Part shown: positions 23,699-32,063 of the stretch, piece by piece
Numbering within the stretch: the first letter of the stretch is position 1
How the letters are laid out: the number at the start of each line of letters is the position of its first letter
Origin: Phycisphaerales bacterium UBA854
Lineage (GTDB): Bacteria > Planctomycetota > Phycisphaerae > Phycisphaerales > SM1A02
Assembly: GCA_002295885.1 (NCBI GenBank)
Contig: DBGM01000039.1
Span: 1 to 39,185 of the forward strand
DNA: 39,185 nucleotides
Direction of reading: 5' to 3'
Position numbers and translations under genes: made by a program
The notes under the pieces: model-generated
What the model was told of the DNA's origin: nothing
Database searches by the model: none
What the model saw: only the letters and a program-made list of their open reading frames with translations

Positions 23699-24805
23699 AT
23701 GACGGCCATTGAACGCCCCAAAAAGGGCCTCAGCTACGACCAGGCGGGGGTCGACATCGAGGCCGGTGACCGGCTCGTTTCCCAGATCAAGGGAACGGTC
23801 GCACGCACCCACGGACCTCGGGTTCTCGGACCCCACGGCGGGTTCGCCGGCCTCTTTCGACTCGACTACAACGAAGCGCTCTTCCAGCGCAACTTCAAGG
23901 ACCCGGTCCTCGCCGCGTGCACCGACGGAGTCGGAACCAAGTTGAAGATCGCCATCGAACTTGGCGTCCTCGACACCGTGGGTATCGACTGCGTGGCGAT
24001 GAACGTCAACGACCTCATCGTGCAGGGCGCCGAACCGCTGTTCTTCCTCGACTACATCGGACTGCACGAGCAGGATCCGGATGCGACGGCCAAGATCGTC
24101 GAGGGCGTCGCCGCCGGTTGCGAGATCGCCGGATGCGCACTGATCGGTGGTGAATGCGCGGAGATGCCCGACATCTACGGCCCCGGCGAATTCGACCTCG
24201 TGGGATTCTCCGTGGGCGTCGTCGAACTGGAACGCGCGATCGATCCGCTCCGGATCCAGGAAGGCGACATCCTGATCGGCATCGAGAGTTCCGGTGTGCA
24301 CTCCAACGGCTACAGCCTCGTCCGGGCGATCCTCAAGGAACAGAACGCCGATCTGAATGCCGTGATCCCGGAAGCACAGCTGCGGGTGGGAGAAGAACGG
24401 ACCCTCGGAGAGGTGCTGCTGGAGCCCACGCGCATCTACGCGCGGCCCATCGTGCGACTGCTGGCCCACTACCGGGTCAAGAAGATCGTCTCGATGATGT
24501 CCCACATCACCGGGGGAGGCCTGCCCGGCAATCTGCCCCGCGTCCTGCAGGACAACATGGATGCGGTCATCGACCGGTCCGCCTGGTCCGTACCGCCGAT
24601 CTTCGACTGGCTGCAGCAGGCCGGCGACGTCGACGAGGAGGAGATGTTCCGGGTCTTCAACATGGGAATCGGCTACGTCCTGGCCGTCCGACCGACGTTC
24701 GCCGAATCGGTCGTCAAGCAGCTCGAACGCGACGGGGAACCCGCACACATCATCGGCCGCATCGAACGCGGTCAGGGACGTGTGCGCTGGGCTTCCGACG
24801 CCTGA
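23699..24805 (+). CDS. purM: Phosphoribosylformylglycinamidine cyclo-ligase (AIR synthetase)
   Basis: Fifth step of purine synthesis: FGAM plus ATP gives AIR. 368 residues; typical PurM is about 345, and the small excess is at the N-terminus and in a loop near 48-68. Family motifs are all present: LSYDQAGVDIEAGDRLV (11-27), CTDGVGTKLKIA (74-85), MNVNDLIVQGAEPLFFLDY (101-119), GGECAEMP, DLVGFSVG, SSGVHSNGYSLVR and SHITGGGLPGNLPR. It heads a run purM, barrel protein, phosphoesterase with gaps of 18 and 23 bases. No other pur gene is near. Confidence 0.96.
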   Translation: MTAIERPKKGLSYDQAGVDIEAGDRLVSQIKGTVARTHGPRVLGPHGGFAGLFRLDYNEALFQRNFKDPVLAACTDGVGTKLKIAIELGVLDTVGIDCVAMNVNDLIVQGAEPLFFLDYIGLHEQDPDATAKIVEGVAAGCEIAGCALIGGECAEMPDIYGPGEFDLVGFSVGVVELERAIDPLRIQEGDILIGIESSGVHSNGYSLVRAILKEQNADLNAVIPEAQLRVGEERTLGEVLLEPTRIYARPIVRLLAHYRVKKIVSMMSHITGGGLPGNLPRVLQDNMDAVIDRSAWSVPPIFDWLQQAGDVDEEEMFRVFNMGIGYVLAVRPTFAESVVKQLERDGEPAHIIGRIERGQGRVRWASDA

Positions 24806-24823
24806 TCCCGAAAGGGGAATCCG

Positions 24824-25648
24824 ATGCACCAACTCCTGCTCGCCCTGGCCGTCAGCACGCCCGGACTCGTGGAGAACGAGACGCCCACGGCCGAAGCGGT
24901 CGCCCGCGACGCGACCGCACCCCTGACCTTCTCGGTGACGCCCGGTGCGTGGATGGTCCGACTGCGGGGGGAATCGTCGTGGGGCGGTGGCAAACGGACC
25001 TACAACGACCAGTTGGGCATGGACGACATGGAGCCTTCGTTCCGGGGCGAGTTCCGGGTCGGACGCGACGACTGGGGCATCTGGGTGATGGGCACGACCT
25101 TCAGCACCTCCGGGTCGGGCAACTTCGCGACCAACGGGACCTGGGCGGGATTCAACTTCGCAGCGGGTGAACGCTACTCCTCGAGCTTCGACATGACCAA
25201 CGTCGCGATCGAAGGACAGTGGAACCCCGTCGATCTCATCGGCGAACCCAACGCGGACATACCGCTCTTCCTGACCTTCGGCGGACATCTGGGCGGTCTC
25301 TACACCAACATGAAGCAGACCTTCGACTTCGGCGGCAACGCCACCGAGGCCAAGGGCGAATACGCCACCCTCTACGGCGGACTGCAGCTGCTGATGCGGA
25401 TGGACACCATGGACCGTGTTTCATGGCTGCACCACATCGACTTCAATCTCAGCGGCAGCGTCGGCGGCACCCTCGGTCGGGACGGGGGGACGATGTGGCA
25501 GGTGCGGGCCGACCTCCAGTTCTACTTCACGGAACAGATCGCATTCCTGTTCGGCTACCGGTTGCTGGAGCTGAATGTCTCGGACGACGACTACGAGTCG
25601 AATCCGAGCCTGCAGGGACTGTTCGTGGGCCTAACGGTCGATTTCTGA
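24824..25648 (+). CDS. Outer-membrane beta-barrel protein
   Basis: 274 residues. The first residues (MHQLLLALAVSTPGLVE) may form a short signal. From about 35 the sequence alternates polar and aromatic or aliphatic residues in strand-like blocks (LTFSVTPGAWMVRL, WGIWVMGTTF, SSFDMTNVAIEGQW, YATLYGGLQLLMRM, MWQVRADLQFYF, LFVGLTVDF) and ends in Phe, the usual barrel end. An eight- to twelve-strand barrel fits the length. Substrate unknown. An AAAGGGG lies before the ATG, which is 18 bases after purM, so it is probably co-transcribed although the functions do not match. Confidence 0.75.
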   Translation: MHQLLLALAVSTPGLVENETPTAEAVARDATAPLTFSVTPGAWMVRLRGESSWGGGKRTYNDQLGMDDMEPSFRGEFRVGRDDWGIWVMGTTFSTSGSGNFATNGTWAGFNFAAGERYSSSFDMTNVAIEGQWNPVDLIGEPNADIPLFLTFGGHLGGLYTNMKQTFDFGGNATEAKGEYATLYGGLQLLMRMDTMDRVSWLHHIDFNLSGSVGGTLGRDGGTMWQVRADLQFYFTEQIAFLFGYRLLELNVSDDDYESNPSLQGLFVGLTVDF

Positions 25649-25671
25649 ATCCGACGGGATCGAGGGCGAGC

Positions 25672-26523
25672 GTGTCGTCGAAACGAAGCAGCAGATACCG
25701 GCGGGCGAAGCTTCGTCACCTCCTGTTCACGGTGGGACCGAACCGTCTGACCGGCGGTCGACTGCTCGATCGTCACCATGCGGCCGGCATCGTCACCCGA
25801 CGGATCGAGATCGAATGCCCGCTGTGGCCGCGGGCCTTCGACGGGATCCGCATCGCCCACATCAGCGACTTCCACATCGGAGACCTGCTCCCGATGGAGA
25901 AGGCGATGGCCGTGGTGGAGCAGTTGGCGAACGAACGTCCCGACATGATCTGCAACACGGGCGACGTCATCGATCTCGACTGCATCGACGTCGGACCGCT
26001 CTTCCGTGCGCTGCAGGCCATCGAGCCTCCGCTGGGCAACTACCTGGTGCTCGGCAATCACGACGAACTGGACGATCCGGACCGCCTGCGGAACATCGCG
26101 ACCGCATCGGGCATCACGGTGCTCGACGACAGCACGATCCGGGTGGTGCGCAACGGCGATGAACTCACCGTGGGCGGCATCGAGTGGGCGAGGACGCCGC
26201 AGGCGTGCCGGAGCCGCCTGGACCGGACCGTGGGACCGGATGGTGTGGATCTCCTGCTGTCCCACAATCCGAAGGCCTTCGATCACGCCGGCGAACTGGG
26301 CATTCCGCTGGTCCTGTCGGGGCATACGCACGGAGGGCAGATCGCACGCAAGGATCGTCCCGATGCGAATCTCGCGATCGCGCACCGCCGCAGCGCCGGA
26401 CTCTACGAACACGGTGACAGCCGGTTGTTCGTGACCGTCGGAGTGGGGGCCTGGTTCCCGATCCGGATGAACTGTCCGGCGGAAGTGGCGATCCTCACCA
26501 TCCGGTCCGCACCCGCAGGCTGA
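25672..26523 (+). CDS. Calcineurin-like metallophosphoesterase
   Basis: 283 residues from a GTG start preceded by GAGGG. All metal motifs are present: D-x-H in HISDFHIGD, GD in NTGDVIDLD, GNHDE, a single His in LLSHNP and GHTHGGQ near the end. The set and order fit the YkuE-like branch of two-metal phosphoesterases, which act at membranes and in some cases on lipid intermediates. The N-terminus (about 1-45) is basic (SSKRSSRYRRAKLRHLLFTV) and may lie at the membrane. The gene is 23 bases after the barrel gene. Its stop and that of rdgB share TGATCA (26521-26526). Confidence 0.9.
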   Translation: MSSKRSSRYRRAKLRHLLFTVGPNRLTGGRLLDRHHAAGIVTRRIEIECPLWPRAFDGIRIAHISDFHIGDLLPMEKAMAVVEQLANERPDMICNTGDVIDLDCIDVGPLFRALQAIEPPLGNYLVLGNHDELDDPDRLRNIATASGITVLDDSTIRVVRNGDELTVGGIEWARTPQACRSRLDRTVGPDGVDLLLSHNPKAFDHAGELGIPLVLSGHTHGGQIARKDRPDANLAIAHRRSAGLYEHGDSRLFVTVGVGAWFPIRMNCPAEVAILTIRSAPAG

Positions 26524-27132
26524 TCAGCCCAGTCGTTCGGCCAGCCGTCGACAGGCCTCCCCGCGGTGCGAACGGGCGTTCTTCTCCTCCGGACTCAACT
26601 CGGCCGACGTGCAGTCGCGGTCGGGCAGGTAGAGCAGCGGGTCGTACCCGAAGCCGTTTGCTCCGGCCGGACGGTCCGTGACGATCCCTTCGAAGGTGCC
26701 GCGCGTCTCCACCCGGATCGTTCCGTCGGGATCGGCCAGGCACATGCAGCAGACGAAGCGGGCGGTGCGACGATCGTCGGGCACCCCGGCCAGGGCCTCC
26801 AGCAGCTTCCGGTTGTTGGCCGCGTCGCGGGTGGCCCGGTCGCCGGCGACGCCCGAATACCGTGCGGAGTGGACACCCGGTGCGCCGTCGAGGGCATCGA
26901 CCTCGAGTCCGGAGTCGTCCGCCAGGCACTGCAGACCGGTCGATTGCGCGTAGCCGACGGCCTTCAGCCGCGCGTTGCCCTCGAAGGTGTCGGCGTCCTC
27001 CACCGGCTCCTCGTGGTCGCCGGGCACGTCGTCCAGGGACAGGACGCGGTAGCCGAGCGGTTCGAGGACCGCCCGGACCTCGTCGAGCTTGTGGGGGTTC
27101 GAGGTCGCCAGCAGGATGCTCGACTCAGCCAC
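26524..27132 (-). CDS. rdgB: dITP/XTP pyrophosphatase (RdgB/HAM1)
   Basis: Removes non-canonical purine nucleoside triphosphates (dITP, XTP) from the pool. 202 residues, the normal length. Motifs: ATSNPHKLDEVRAVLEPLG (9-27), DDSGLEVDALDGAPGVHSAR, FEGNARLKA, GFGYDPLLYLPD and SHRGEACRRL. The start overlaps the end of queF by 8 bases (27125-27132), so the two are coupled. The shared house-cleaning of purine-like compounds is a possible but unproven link to queF. Confidence 0.95.
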   Translation of the reverse strand: MAESSILLATSNPHKLDEVRAVLEPLGYRVLSLDDVPGDHEEPVEDADTFEGNARLKAVGYAQSTGLQCLADDSGLEVDALDGAPGVHSARYSGVAGDRATRDAANNRKLLEALAGVPDDRRTARFVCCMCLADPDGTIRVETRGTFEGIVTDRPAGANGFGYDPLLYLPDRDCTSAELSPEEKNARSHRGEACRRLAERLG

Positions 27133-27493
27133 GGGCCCAGCACTCCGGCACGTCGCCGTGGGAGGCGATGATCCGCGAGCGGATGCCGCCCCGCCCCTTC
27201 CAATCCGTCACGACCTGCAGCCAGCCCGGCTGCATGGCTTCGGCGAGATCGTCGCGGATGCGGTTGGTGACCGCCTCGTAGTAGATCCCCTCGTTGCGGA
27301 AGGACTGGAAGTAGAGCTTCAGGCTCTTGAGCTCGACGCAGGTCGCACCCGGCTGGAAGCGGACCAGGACGCTCCCGAAGTCGGGATGACCGGTCACCGG
27401 ACACACGGAGGTGAACTCCTCGTTGCGGTGTTCGATCAGGAACGGCGTGTTCGCCGGAGTCGGAAACGTCTCGAGCAGGGATGTATCAGGCAT
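27125..27493 (-). CDS. queF: NADPH-dependent 7-cyano-7-deazaguanine reductase
   Basis: Reduces preQ0 to preQ1 in queuosine synthesis. 122 residues, so the short (single-domain) form. The thioimide Cys31 stands in FTSVCPVTGHPDF with Asp38. VELKSLKLYFQSFRNEGIYYE is the QueF signature, and the end (WKGRGGIRSRI) completes the fold. The ATG at 27493 is the one that places Cys31 at the normal distance; no clear Shine-Dalgarno is seen. No queC, queD, queE or tgt gene lies near. First of two overlapping genes with rdgB. Confidence 0.95.
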   Translation of the reverse strand: MPDTSLLETFPTPANTPFLIEHRNEEFTSVCPVTGHPDFGSVLVRFQPGATCVELKSLKLYFQSFRNEGIYYEAVTNRIRDDLAEAMQPGWLQVVTDWKGRGGIRSRIIASHGDVPECWARG

Positions 27494-27534
27494 CCCGGAA
27501 GGGTATCGGATCTGGCCGCAGCCGGGGACGTCGA

Positions 27535-28548
27535 TCAGCCGGACATTCCGTAGTCCAGCATCAGACGAAGGACCTTCGCCTGGTCCGGGTTGATTCGCAG
27601 CGACGCCCGGAAGGCGGACTGGGCCTCGTCCCAGGCGCCGGTATCCGATTCGTTGCTCAGCAACCACCGGTTCAGGGCGGTGACGGCGAGCCCGTTCAGC
27701 GCCCGCCACTGAGCCTGGTCGATCTCCACCGCTTCGCGGTAGGCCGCCTCCGAAGCCTCGTACTCCCCGAGTCGGAAGAGGGCCCAGCCCTTGCGTTCCA
27801 TGGCATGGCCGTCGGGACGGAGCTTCTGGATGGTGTCGGCGATGTTCGCGACCTCCCGGTAACGCTTCTGCCGGACGAGCATGTTCATCAGGTTCGACAT
27901 CAGTTCGGGCGTCGGCTGCATCCGTTCGGACGCGGCCACGTAGGCATCGGCGGCATCGGCCCAGCGTTCGACGCTCTCGTAGGCGGCCCCGAGATTGACC
28001 CAGGCGACACCGTCGTTGGGATCCACCTGGACGGCCTTCTGCGCGAAGACGATGGCGTGATCCGGTTCGTCCATCTGCAGGTAGGTGGTGGCGAGATTGC
28101 GGTTGGCCTCGGACGACTCGGGTTCGATGGTGAGCGCCCGGTGGTACGCACGGACCGCCTCGACCAGACGGCCCAGCATCTGAAGGGCGACCGCATGTCC
28201 GAACTGGGCGTCGAAGTTCCTCGGCTCGAGCTTGGCCGCCCGCGAGAAGGCGGGCTCCGCCCGACGGTAGTCCTTCTGCTGCAGGTAGACGTCACCGATG
28301 CCCAGGTAGGCGGGCGTGGAGGTGGGATCGTCCTCGAGAATGCCGTGCAGGATCACCAGCGCGGAATCGTACTGCCCCTCGTTCGTGAGCAGGTCGGCTT
28401 CGGCCAGCTGGGCGTCCCGGGCCTCGACGTCGATCTGGGCGGGACCGGTCTCGATGGTCTCCCGGACCGTCGGCGTACCGCGGAAGAGGTTGCAGCCACC
28501 GAGGGTGACGACAAGGCCGAGGCAGGGGATCAGGAAACGGTGCGTCAT
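27535..28548 (-). CDS. TPR-repeat lipoprotein
   Basis: 337 residues. Lipoprotein signal with VTLGGC (Cys at 19). From about 50 to 310 about eight TPR-like helical pairs follow each other (EADLLTNEGQYDSALVILHG, AYLGIGDVYLQQKDYRRAEP, AQFGHAVALQMLGRLVEAVR, ANRNLATTYLQMDEPDHAIV, AWVNLGAAYESVERWADAAD). This is a scaffold for protein contacts in the periplasm or outer membrane. The gene stands 41 bases upstream of queF. TATTGT 6 bases before the ATG suggests a leaderless start; no Shine-Dalgarno is present. Confidence 0.88.
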   Translation of the reverse strand: MTHRFLIPCLGLVVTLGGCNLFRGTPTVRETIETGPAQIDVEARDAQLAEADLLTNEGQYDSALVILHGILEDDPTSTPAYLGIGDVYLQQKDYRRAEPAFSRAAKLEPRNFDAQFGHAVALQMLGRLVEAVRAYHRALTIEPESSEANRNLATTYLQMDEPDHAIVFAQKAVQVDPNDGVAWVNLGAAYESVERWADAADAYVAASERMQPTPELMSNLMNMLVRQKRYREVANIADTIQKLRPDGHAMERKGWALFRLGEYEASEAAYREAVEIDQAQWRALNGLAVTALNRWLLSNESDTGAWDEAQSAFRASLRINPDQAKVLRLMLDYGMSG

Positions 28549-28554
28549 CGGGTC

Positions 28555-28560
28555 ACAATA
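28555..28560 (-). promoter_or_regulatory. -10-like box of the TPR lipoprotein gene
   Basis: TATTGT on the minus strand, four of six consensus bases, ends 6 bases before the ATG at 28548. Only GACCCG lies between, with no ribosome site. The -35 region is poor, so this is a weak call except for its position. Confidence 0.3.
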
Positions 28561-28639
28561 CTCCCGGACCCGACGGACGGGCCACAGAATGTGACATCGA
28601 CCCGATGGCTCACCCTGCTGCAGTCGTATCGCGGATGGA

Positions 28640-30598
28640 TCAGGCCGTCACGAGGCCCAGAATGCGTGCCGCGTGGCGGGTGATCTGCTCGTGATGAAGA
28701 CCGCACTGCTCGAGGATCTCGCGTTCGCCTCGGGCGGACTTGGGGATCCGCTTGACCGCGAGCTGCTCGACGGTGAAGGCATCGCCGCTCTGCACGCAGG
28801 CTTCGGCGACGGCGGAGAACAGGCCTCCGCCGTAGTTGTCCTCGACGACCAGCACCATGCCGCCGTTCTCGTTGGCCAGATCCAGCAGGCCCTCCTCCTC
28901 GAAGGGAAGCGAGTAGAGATCGATCAGCGAGGCGTCGATGCCGAGCTTGTCGAGATCGTCGAGCGCCTTGTTGCACTCGTGGACCATGTAGCCGGCACTG
29001 ACGATCAGCAGATCGCGGCCCTCGGTGAGGACCTCCATGCCGCCGAGGCGGAACTCGGTGTTCTCGTCGTACAGGAACTCGACGTCGGGACGATGGGTCC
29101 GCATGTAGCACATGCCTTCGTGCTCGGCCATCTGCAGCGTCAGGGCGTAGGCGGCGTAGCCGTCGGCGGGCTGCAGGACGTAGCAGCCGGGAGCACCGTT
29201 GTGGTCGGCGACGCTGCCGAGGCTCCGGAACCAGGCCACGTCGGGAAGCGACATCTGGCTGGGGCCGTCGGCGGCGAGGGAGATTCCCGAGTGGGAGCCG
29301 ACGAACTTCATGTTCGCGCCGGAGTTCATCGCCATCTCGACCTGATCGTAGGCCCGGGTGAGGAACTTGGCGAAGGTCGAACAGAAGGGGACCTTGCCGG
29401 CGGCGGCCAGGCCGAGTCCCACGCTGACCATGTTCTGTTCGGCGATCTTGCATTCGAAGAAGCGGTCGGAGATCTCGGCGTCGTCGCGGAACCACTGGGC
29501 GAACGTCGAGTTGCAGGTGTCGGCATCGAGCGCACAGACTCCGCTGTTGGCGTGCCCCAGCTCACGCAGGGCGACTCCGTAGGCGCGACGCGTGGCCAGC
29601 TGTCCCGACTCGAGCACCGACTCGAAGCCGTAGCGGCGGAGTGCATCGGGGAAGCTGAGACAGTCGCGGACGGCAGGGGCCGGTCGGGCTTCGATCGTGG
29701 GCGGGTAGATCGCCAGATCGGCACCCTCCATCGATCCGATGAGCGAGGCTCCGGTCGCGTCGAGTTCCTCGATGCACTGCTCGAGCGCCTCGCCGACCGG
29801 GGGCTTCCCGTGCCAGCCGTCGCCCTGGATGCTCGGTGCGCCCCACCCCTTGACGGTGCGTGCCACCACGGCCATCGGTCCGTGACCGCCTTCGATGAAG
29901 GCGTCGAACGCGGCCTTGATGGCGGCGGGATCGTGACCATCGATGTCCAGGACGTGGAAACCGGATGCTTCGAGCCGGGCCCGGGTCCGCTCCGGACCCT
30001 GCTGTTCGCTGACGGAACCGGCCTGCCCGTATGCGTTGCAGTTGAAGATCGTCAGGACGTTGGTCAGATCGTGGTCCATGATGAAGTCGAGCGCCTCGGT
30101 GATCTGTCCCTCGCGGGATTCACCGTCGCCGACGATGCAGAAGATCCGCTGGTCGAGCCCGTCCAAGCGGGCCGCAAGACCGAGACCGGCCGCGGACGAG
30201 AGTCCCTGACCCAGCGAACCAGTCGCGGCATCGAAGAAGGGGAATCCCTCCCGGGGGTTCGGGTGGCCGTCGAGCGGCGAATCGGTGGCACGGAACTCGT
30301 CGAGATCGGTCATCGTCGTCGGCCGTCGTTCCCCGTCACCTCCGACGTGGGCACCGAGATCCGCGAAGGCGGCGTAGACGATCGGCACGGCGTGGCCTTC
30401 GGAGAGGACGAGCCGGTCTGAGGTCGGGTAGCCGGGATCCTCCGGAACCCACCGCATCGAGTGGTACATCAGCACGGTGACGATCTGGCCCAGGCTCATC
30501 GCGGTGGTGGGATGACCGCTGCCCGCTTCCGCGCACATCTGGAGGGACAGGGTGTCGAGACGGATGGCCTTGGAATGCACGGCTGCTTCAAACGACAT
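28640..30598 (-). CDS. tkt: Transketolase
   Basis: TPP enzyme of the non-oxidative pentose phosphate pathway. 652 residues from the ATG at 30598, preceded by GGAG 7 bases away. N-terminal TPP half: SGHP (27-30), SEGHAVPIVYAAF, the Gly-rich GSLGQGL (127-133), and the TPP motif from GDG (157) to NCN (186-188). The pyrimidine half carries the catalytic Glu in FECKIAEQNMVSVGLGLAA. The form SREGQ after GDG is closer to the animal-type than to the E. coli type by eye. It is divergent from dnaN across 277 bases. Confidence 0.95.
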   Translation of the reverse strand: MSFEAAVHSKAIRLDTLSLQMCAEAGSGHPTTAMSLGQIVTVLMYHSMRWVPEDPGYPTSDRLVLSEGHAVPIVYAAFADLGAHVGGDGERRPTTMTDLDEFRATDSPLDGHPNPREGFPFFDAATGSLGQGLSSAAGLGLAARLDGLDQRIFCIVGDGESREGQITEALDFIMDHDLTNVLTIFNCNAYGQAGSVSEQQGPERTRARLEASGFHVLDIDGHDPAAIKAAFDAFIEGGHGPMAVVARTVKGWGAPSIQGDGWHGKPPVGEALEQCIEELDATGASLIGSMEGADLAIYPPTIEARPAPAVRDCLSFPDALRRYGFESVLESGQLATRRAYGVALRELGHANSGVCALDADTCNSTFAQWFRDDAEISDRFFECKIAEQNMVSVGLGLAAAGKVPFCSTFAKFLTRAYDQVEMAMNSGANMKFVGSHSGISLAADGPSQMSLPDVAWFRSLGSVADHNGAPGCYVLQPADGYAAYALTLQMAEHEGMCYMRTHRPDVEFLYDENTEFRLGGMEVLTEGRDLLIVSAGYMVHECNKALDDLDKLGIDASLIDLYSLPFEEEGLLDLANENGGMVLVVEDNYGGGLFSAVAEACVQSGDAFTVEQLAVKRIPKSARGEREILEQCGLHHEQITRHAARILGLVTA

Positions 30599-30736
30599 GG
30601 GGAGCTCCTCTCCGGGGGATGGCGAATCGATCGACGCACGGACCGGTCGGGAGGTCCGTTCGACGCTGTCGTTCCACTCCCGGAGGGGGCGGAATTGCTT
30701 CGTATGGCTGGAACTCCCGATCCGCTTAGAGGGGCA

Positions 30737-30765
30737 AGTATCCCATGGGGCCGGCGCGGCAGCAA
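30737..30765 (-). promoter_or_regulatory. Candidate tkt promoter
   Basis: On the minus strand TTGCTG (30760-30765) and GATACT (30737-30742) are 17 bases apart. The leader would be about 130 bases. I looked there for a TPP riboswitch (CUGAGA and GAUC boxes) and did not find one. Confidence 0.35.
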
Positions 30766-30811
30766 CCGCCCGAGGCCCTGTTTCCGGAGATGGAATGCGC
30801 TTCCGTTGGAT

Positions 30812-30839
30812 TTCACCGGATCGACCCCCTTGGTACACT
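30812..30839 (+). promoter_or_regulatory. Candidate dnaN promoter
   Basis: TTCACC (30812-30817) and TACACT (30834-30839) are 16 bases apart, each matching four of six consensus bases. The leader would be about 30 bases with AAAGG before the ATG. The same TACACT box occurs before purM and the rhodanese gene. Confidence 0.35.
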
Positions 30840-30875
30840 TCACCCTGTCCCACGAACGCGAAAGGTGCTCTGCCC

Positions 30876-31988
30876 ATGAAGGTGATCTGTGATCAATCCG
30901 CCCTGGCCGAAACGCTCGGCATCATCGGGAGCGTGATCGCCAGCCGAACCCCGAATCCGGTCCTGACCTGCATCCGCCTGACCGCCGAGGACGGTCGACT
31001 CACGTTGGCCGCGACCGACGGCGACTGCGGCCTGCGGATGGTCATGGAACAGGTTCAGGTCGACGAGGCGGGCGAGACCCTCGTCCCCGCCGACAAGCTC
31101 AACCAGATCGTCCGGGAGTGTCCGGACGCAACCGTGACCCTGGAGAACGACAAGCAGGCCCTGTTCATCCGTTCCGGGGAATCCATGTTCAAGATCTACG
31201 GCTTCGATCCGGCCGAAGCACCGCCGATCGGCGAGTTCGATCAGGGCAGCGTCGACTGCGAGATCACGGCCGGCGATCTGGTCGTGCTGATCAACCGCAG
31301 CCTGTTCGCCGCCGCGGACGAGCATTCCCGGTACGCCATCAACGGCGTCCTGGTGGAGCGAACCGGCACGATGCTGCGGATGGTGGCCACCGACGGACGC
31401 CGCCTCGCCGTCGCCACGGGGAACACGAACTCAGGAGAAGGCGAGGCCCGCTGCATCATTCCCAGCAAGGCGCTGTCGATCATGCGACGAATCCTCCGCA
31501 ACGACTCCGCCGTCGTCCGCATCTCCATGGAGGAGAACAAGGTGCACGTGCACGTGGACGATCCGTCCGGACAGGCGACGCTGTCCAGCAGTCTCGTCGA
31601 CGGGAAGTTCCCTCCCTTCGAGGACGTCATCCCCAAGGACCAGGACAAGCGGGTCACCTTCAACCGGCAGACGCTGTGGACCGCGGTCCGGCAGGCCGCA
31701 CTGCTCACGAACGAGGAGTCACGAAGCGTCCGACTGCACTTCCAGGACAGCCAGCTGACCCTGACCAGCCACGCTCCGGAGATGGGCGAGGCCGAGGTGC
31801 ACCTCGGAATCGAGGACTATTCCGGAGAGGAACTCGAGATCGGATTCAACCCGAACTACATCTCCGACGCACTGAAGGTCATCGATCAGGACCAGGTGGT
31901 CCTCGAACTCAAAGCCTCCAACAAGCCCGGCGTGCTCCGGACCGGCAAGGAATTCACCTACGTGCTGATGCCGGTGAACCTGTCCTGA
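30876..31988 (+). CDS. dnaN: DNA polymerase III beta subunit (sliding clamp)
   Basis: Ring-shaped clamp that holds the replicase on DNA. 370 residues, the usual length, with three repeats of the clamp fold: MKVICDQSALAETLGIIG at the start, FAAADEHSRYAINGVL in the second domain and PKDQDKRVTFNRQTLWTAVR in the third, ending in the family-typical FTYVLMPVNLS. In most bacteria dnaN follows dnaA near the origin. Here it lies between tkt and a redoxin gene with no dnaA, recF or DnaA-box cluster visible. A bidirectional terminator follows. Confidence 0.96.
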   Translation: MKVICDQSALAETLGIIGSVIASRTPNPVLTCIRLTAEDGRLTLAATDGDCGLRMVMEQVQVDEAGETLVPADKLNQIVRECPDATVTLENDKQALFIRSGESMFKIYGFDPAEAPPIGEFDQGSVDCEITAGDLVVLINRSLFAAADEHSRYAINGVLVERTGTMLRMVATDGRRLAVATGNTNSGEGEARCIIPSKALSIMRRILRNDSAVVRISMEENKVHVHVDDPSGQATLSSSLVDGKFPPFEDVIPKDQDKRVTFNRQTLWTAVRQAALLTNEESRSVRLHFQDSQLTLTSHAPEMGEAEVHLGIEDYSGEELEIGFNPNYISDALKVIDQDQVVLELKASNKPGVLRTGKEFTYVLMPVNLS

Positions 31989-32004
31989 ACCGATCCGAAC
32001 CCTC

Positions 32005-32048
32005 GAAAAAAAGCCGGGGCCCCGTTCGACGGGGCCCCGGTCGATTTT
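32005..32048. terminator. Bidirectional Rho-independent terminator
   Basis: A perfect 11-bp stem (32014-32024 with 32030-32040) and a 5-base loop. Seven A residues at 32006-32012 and TTTT at 32045-32048 flank it, so it can end dnaN from the left and the redoxin gene from the right. Confidence 0.85.
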
Positions 32049-32063
32049 CGTGTGAATGGAAGG

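Noticed and set aside
23609..25288. Open frame of 559 codons on the minus strand
   Set aside because: Antisense to purM and the barrel protein.
28673..30421. Open frame of 582 codons on the plus strand
   Set aside because: Antisense to transketolase, which has all its TPP motifs.
30599..30875. TPP riboswitch upstream of transketolase
   Set aside because: The conserved CUGAGA and the later GAUC-type boxes are not present on either strand of this gap.
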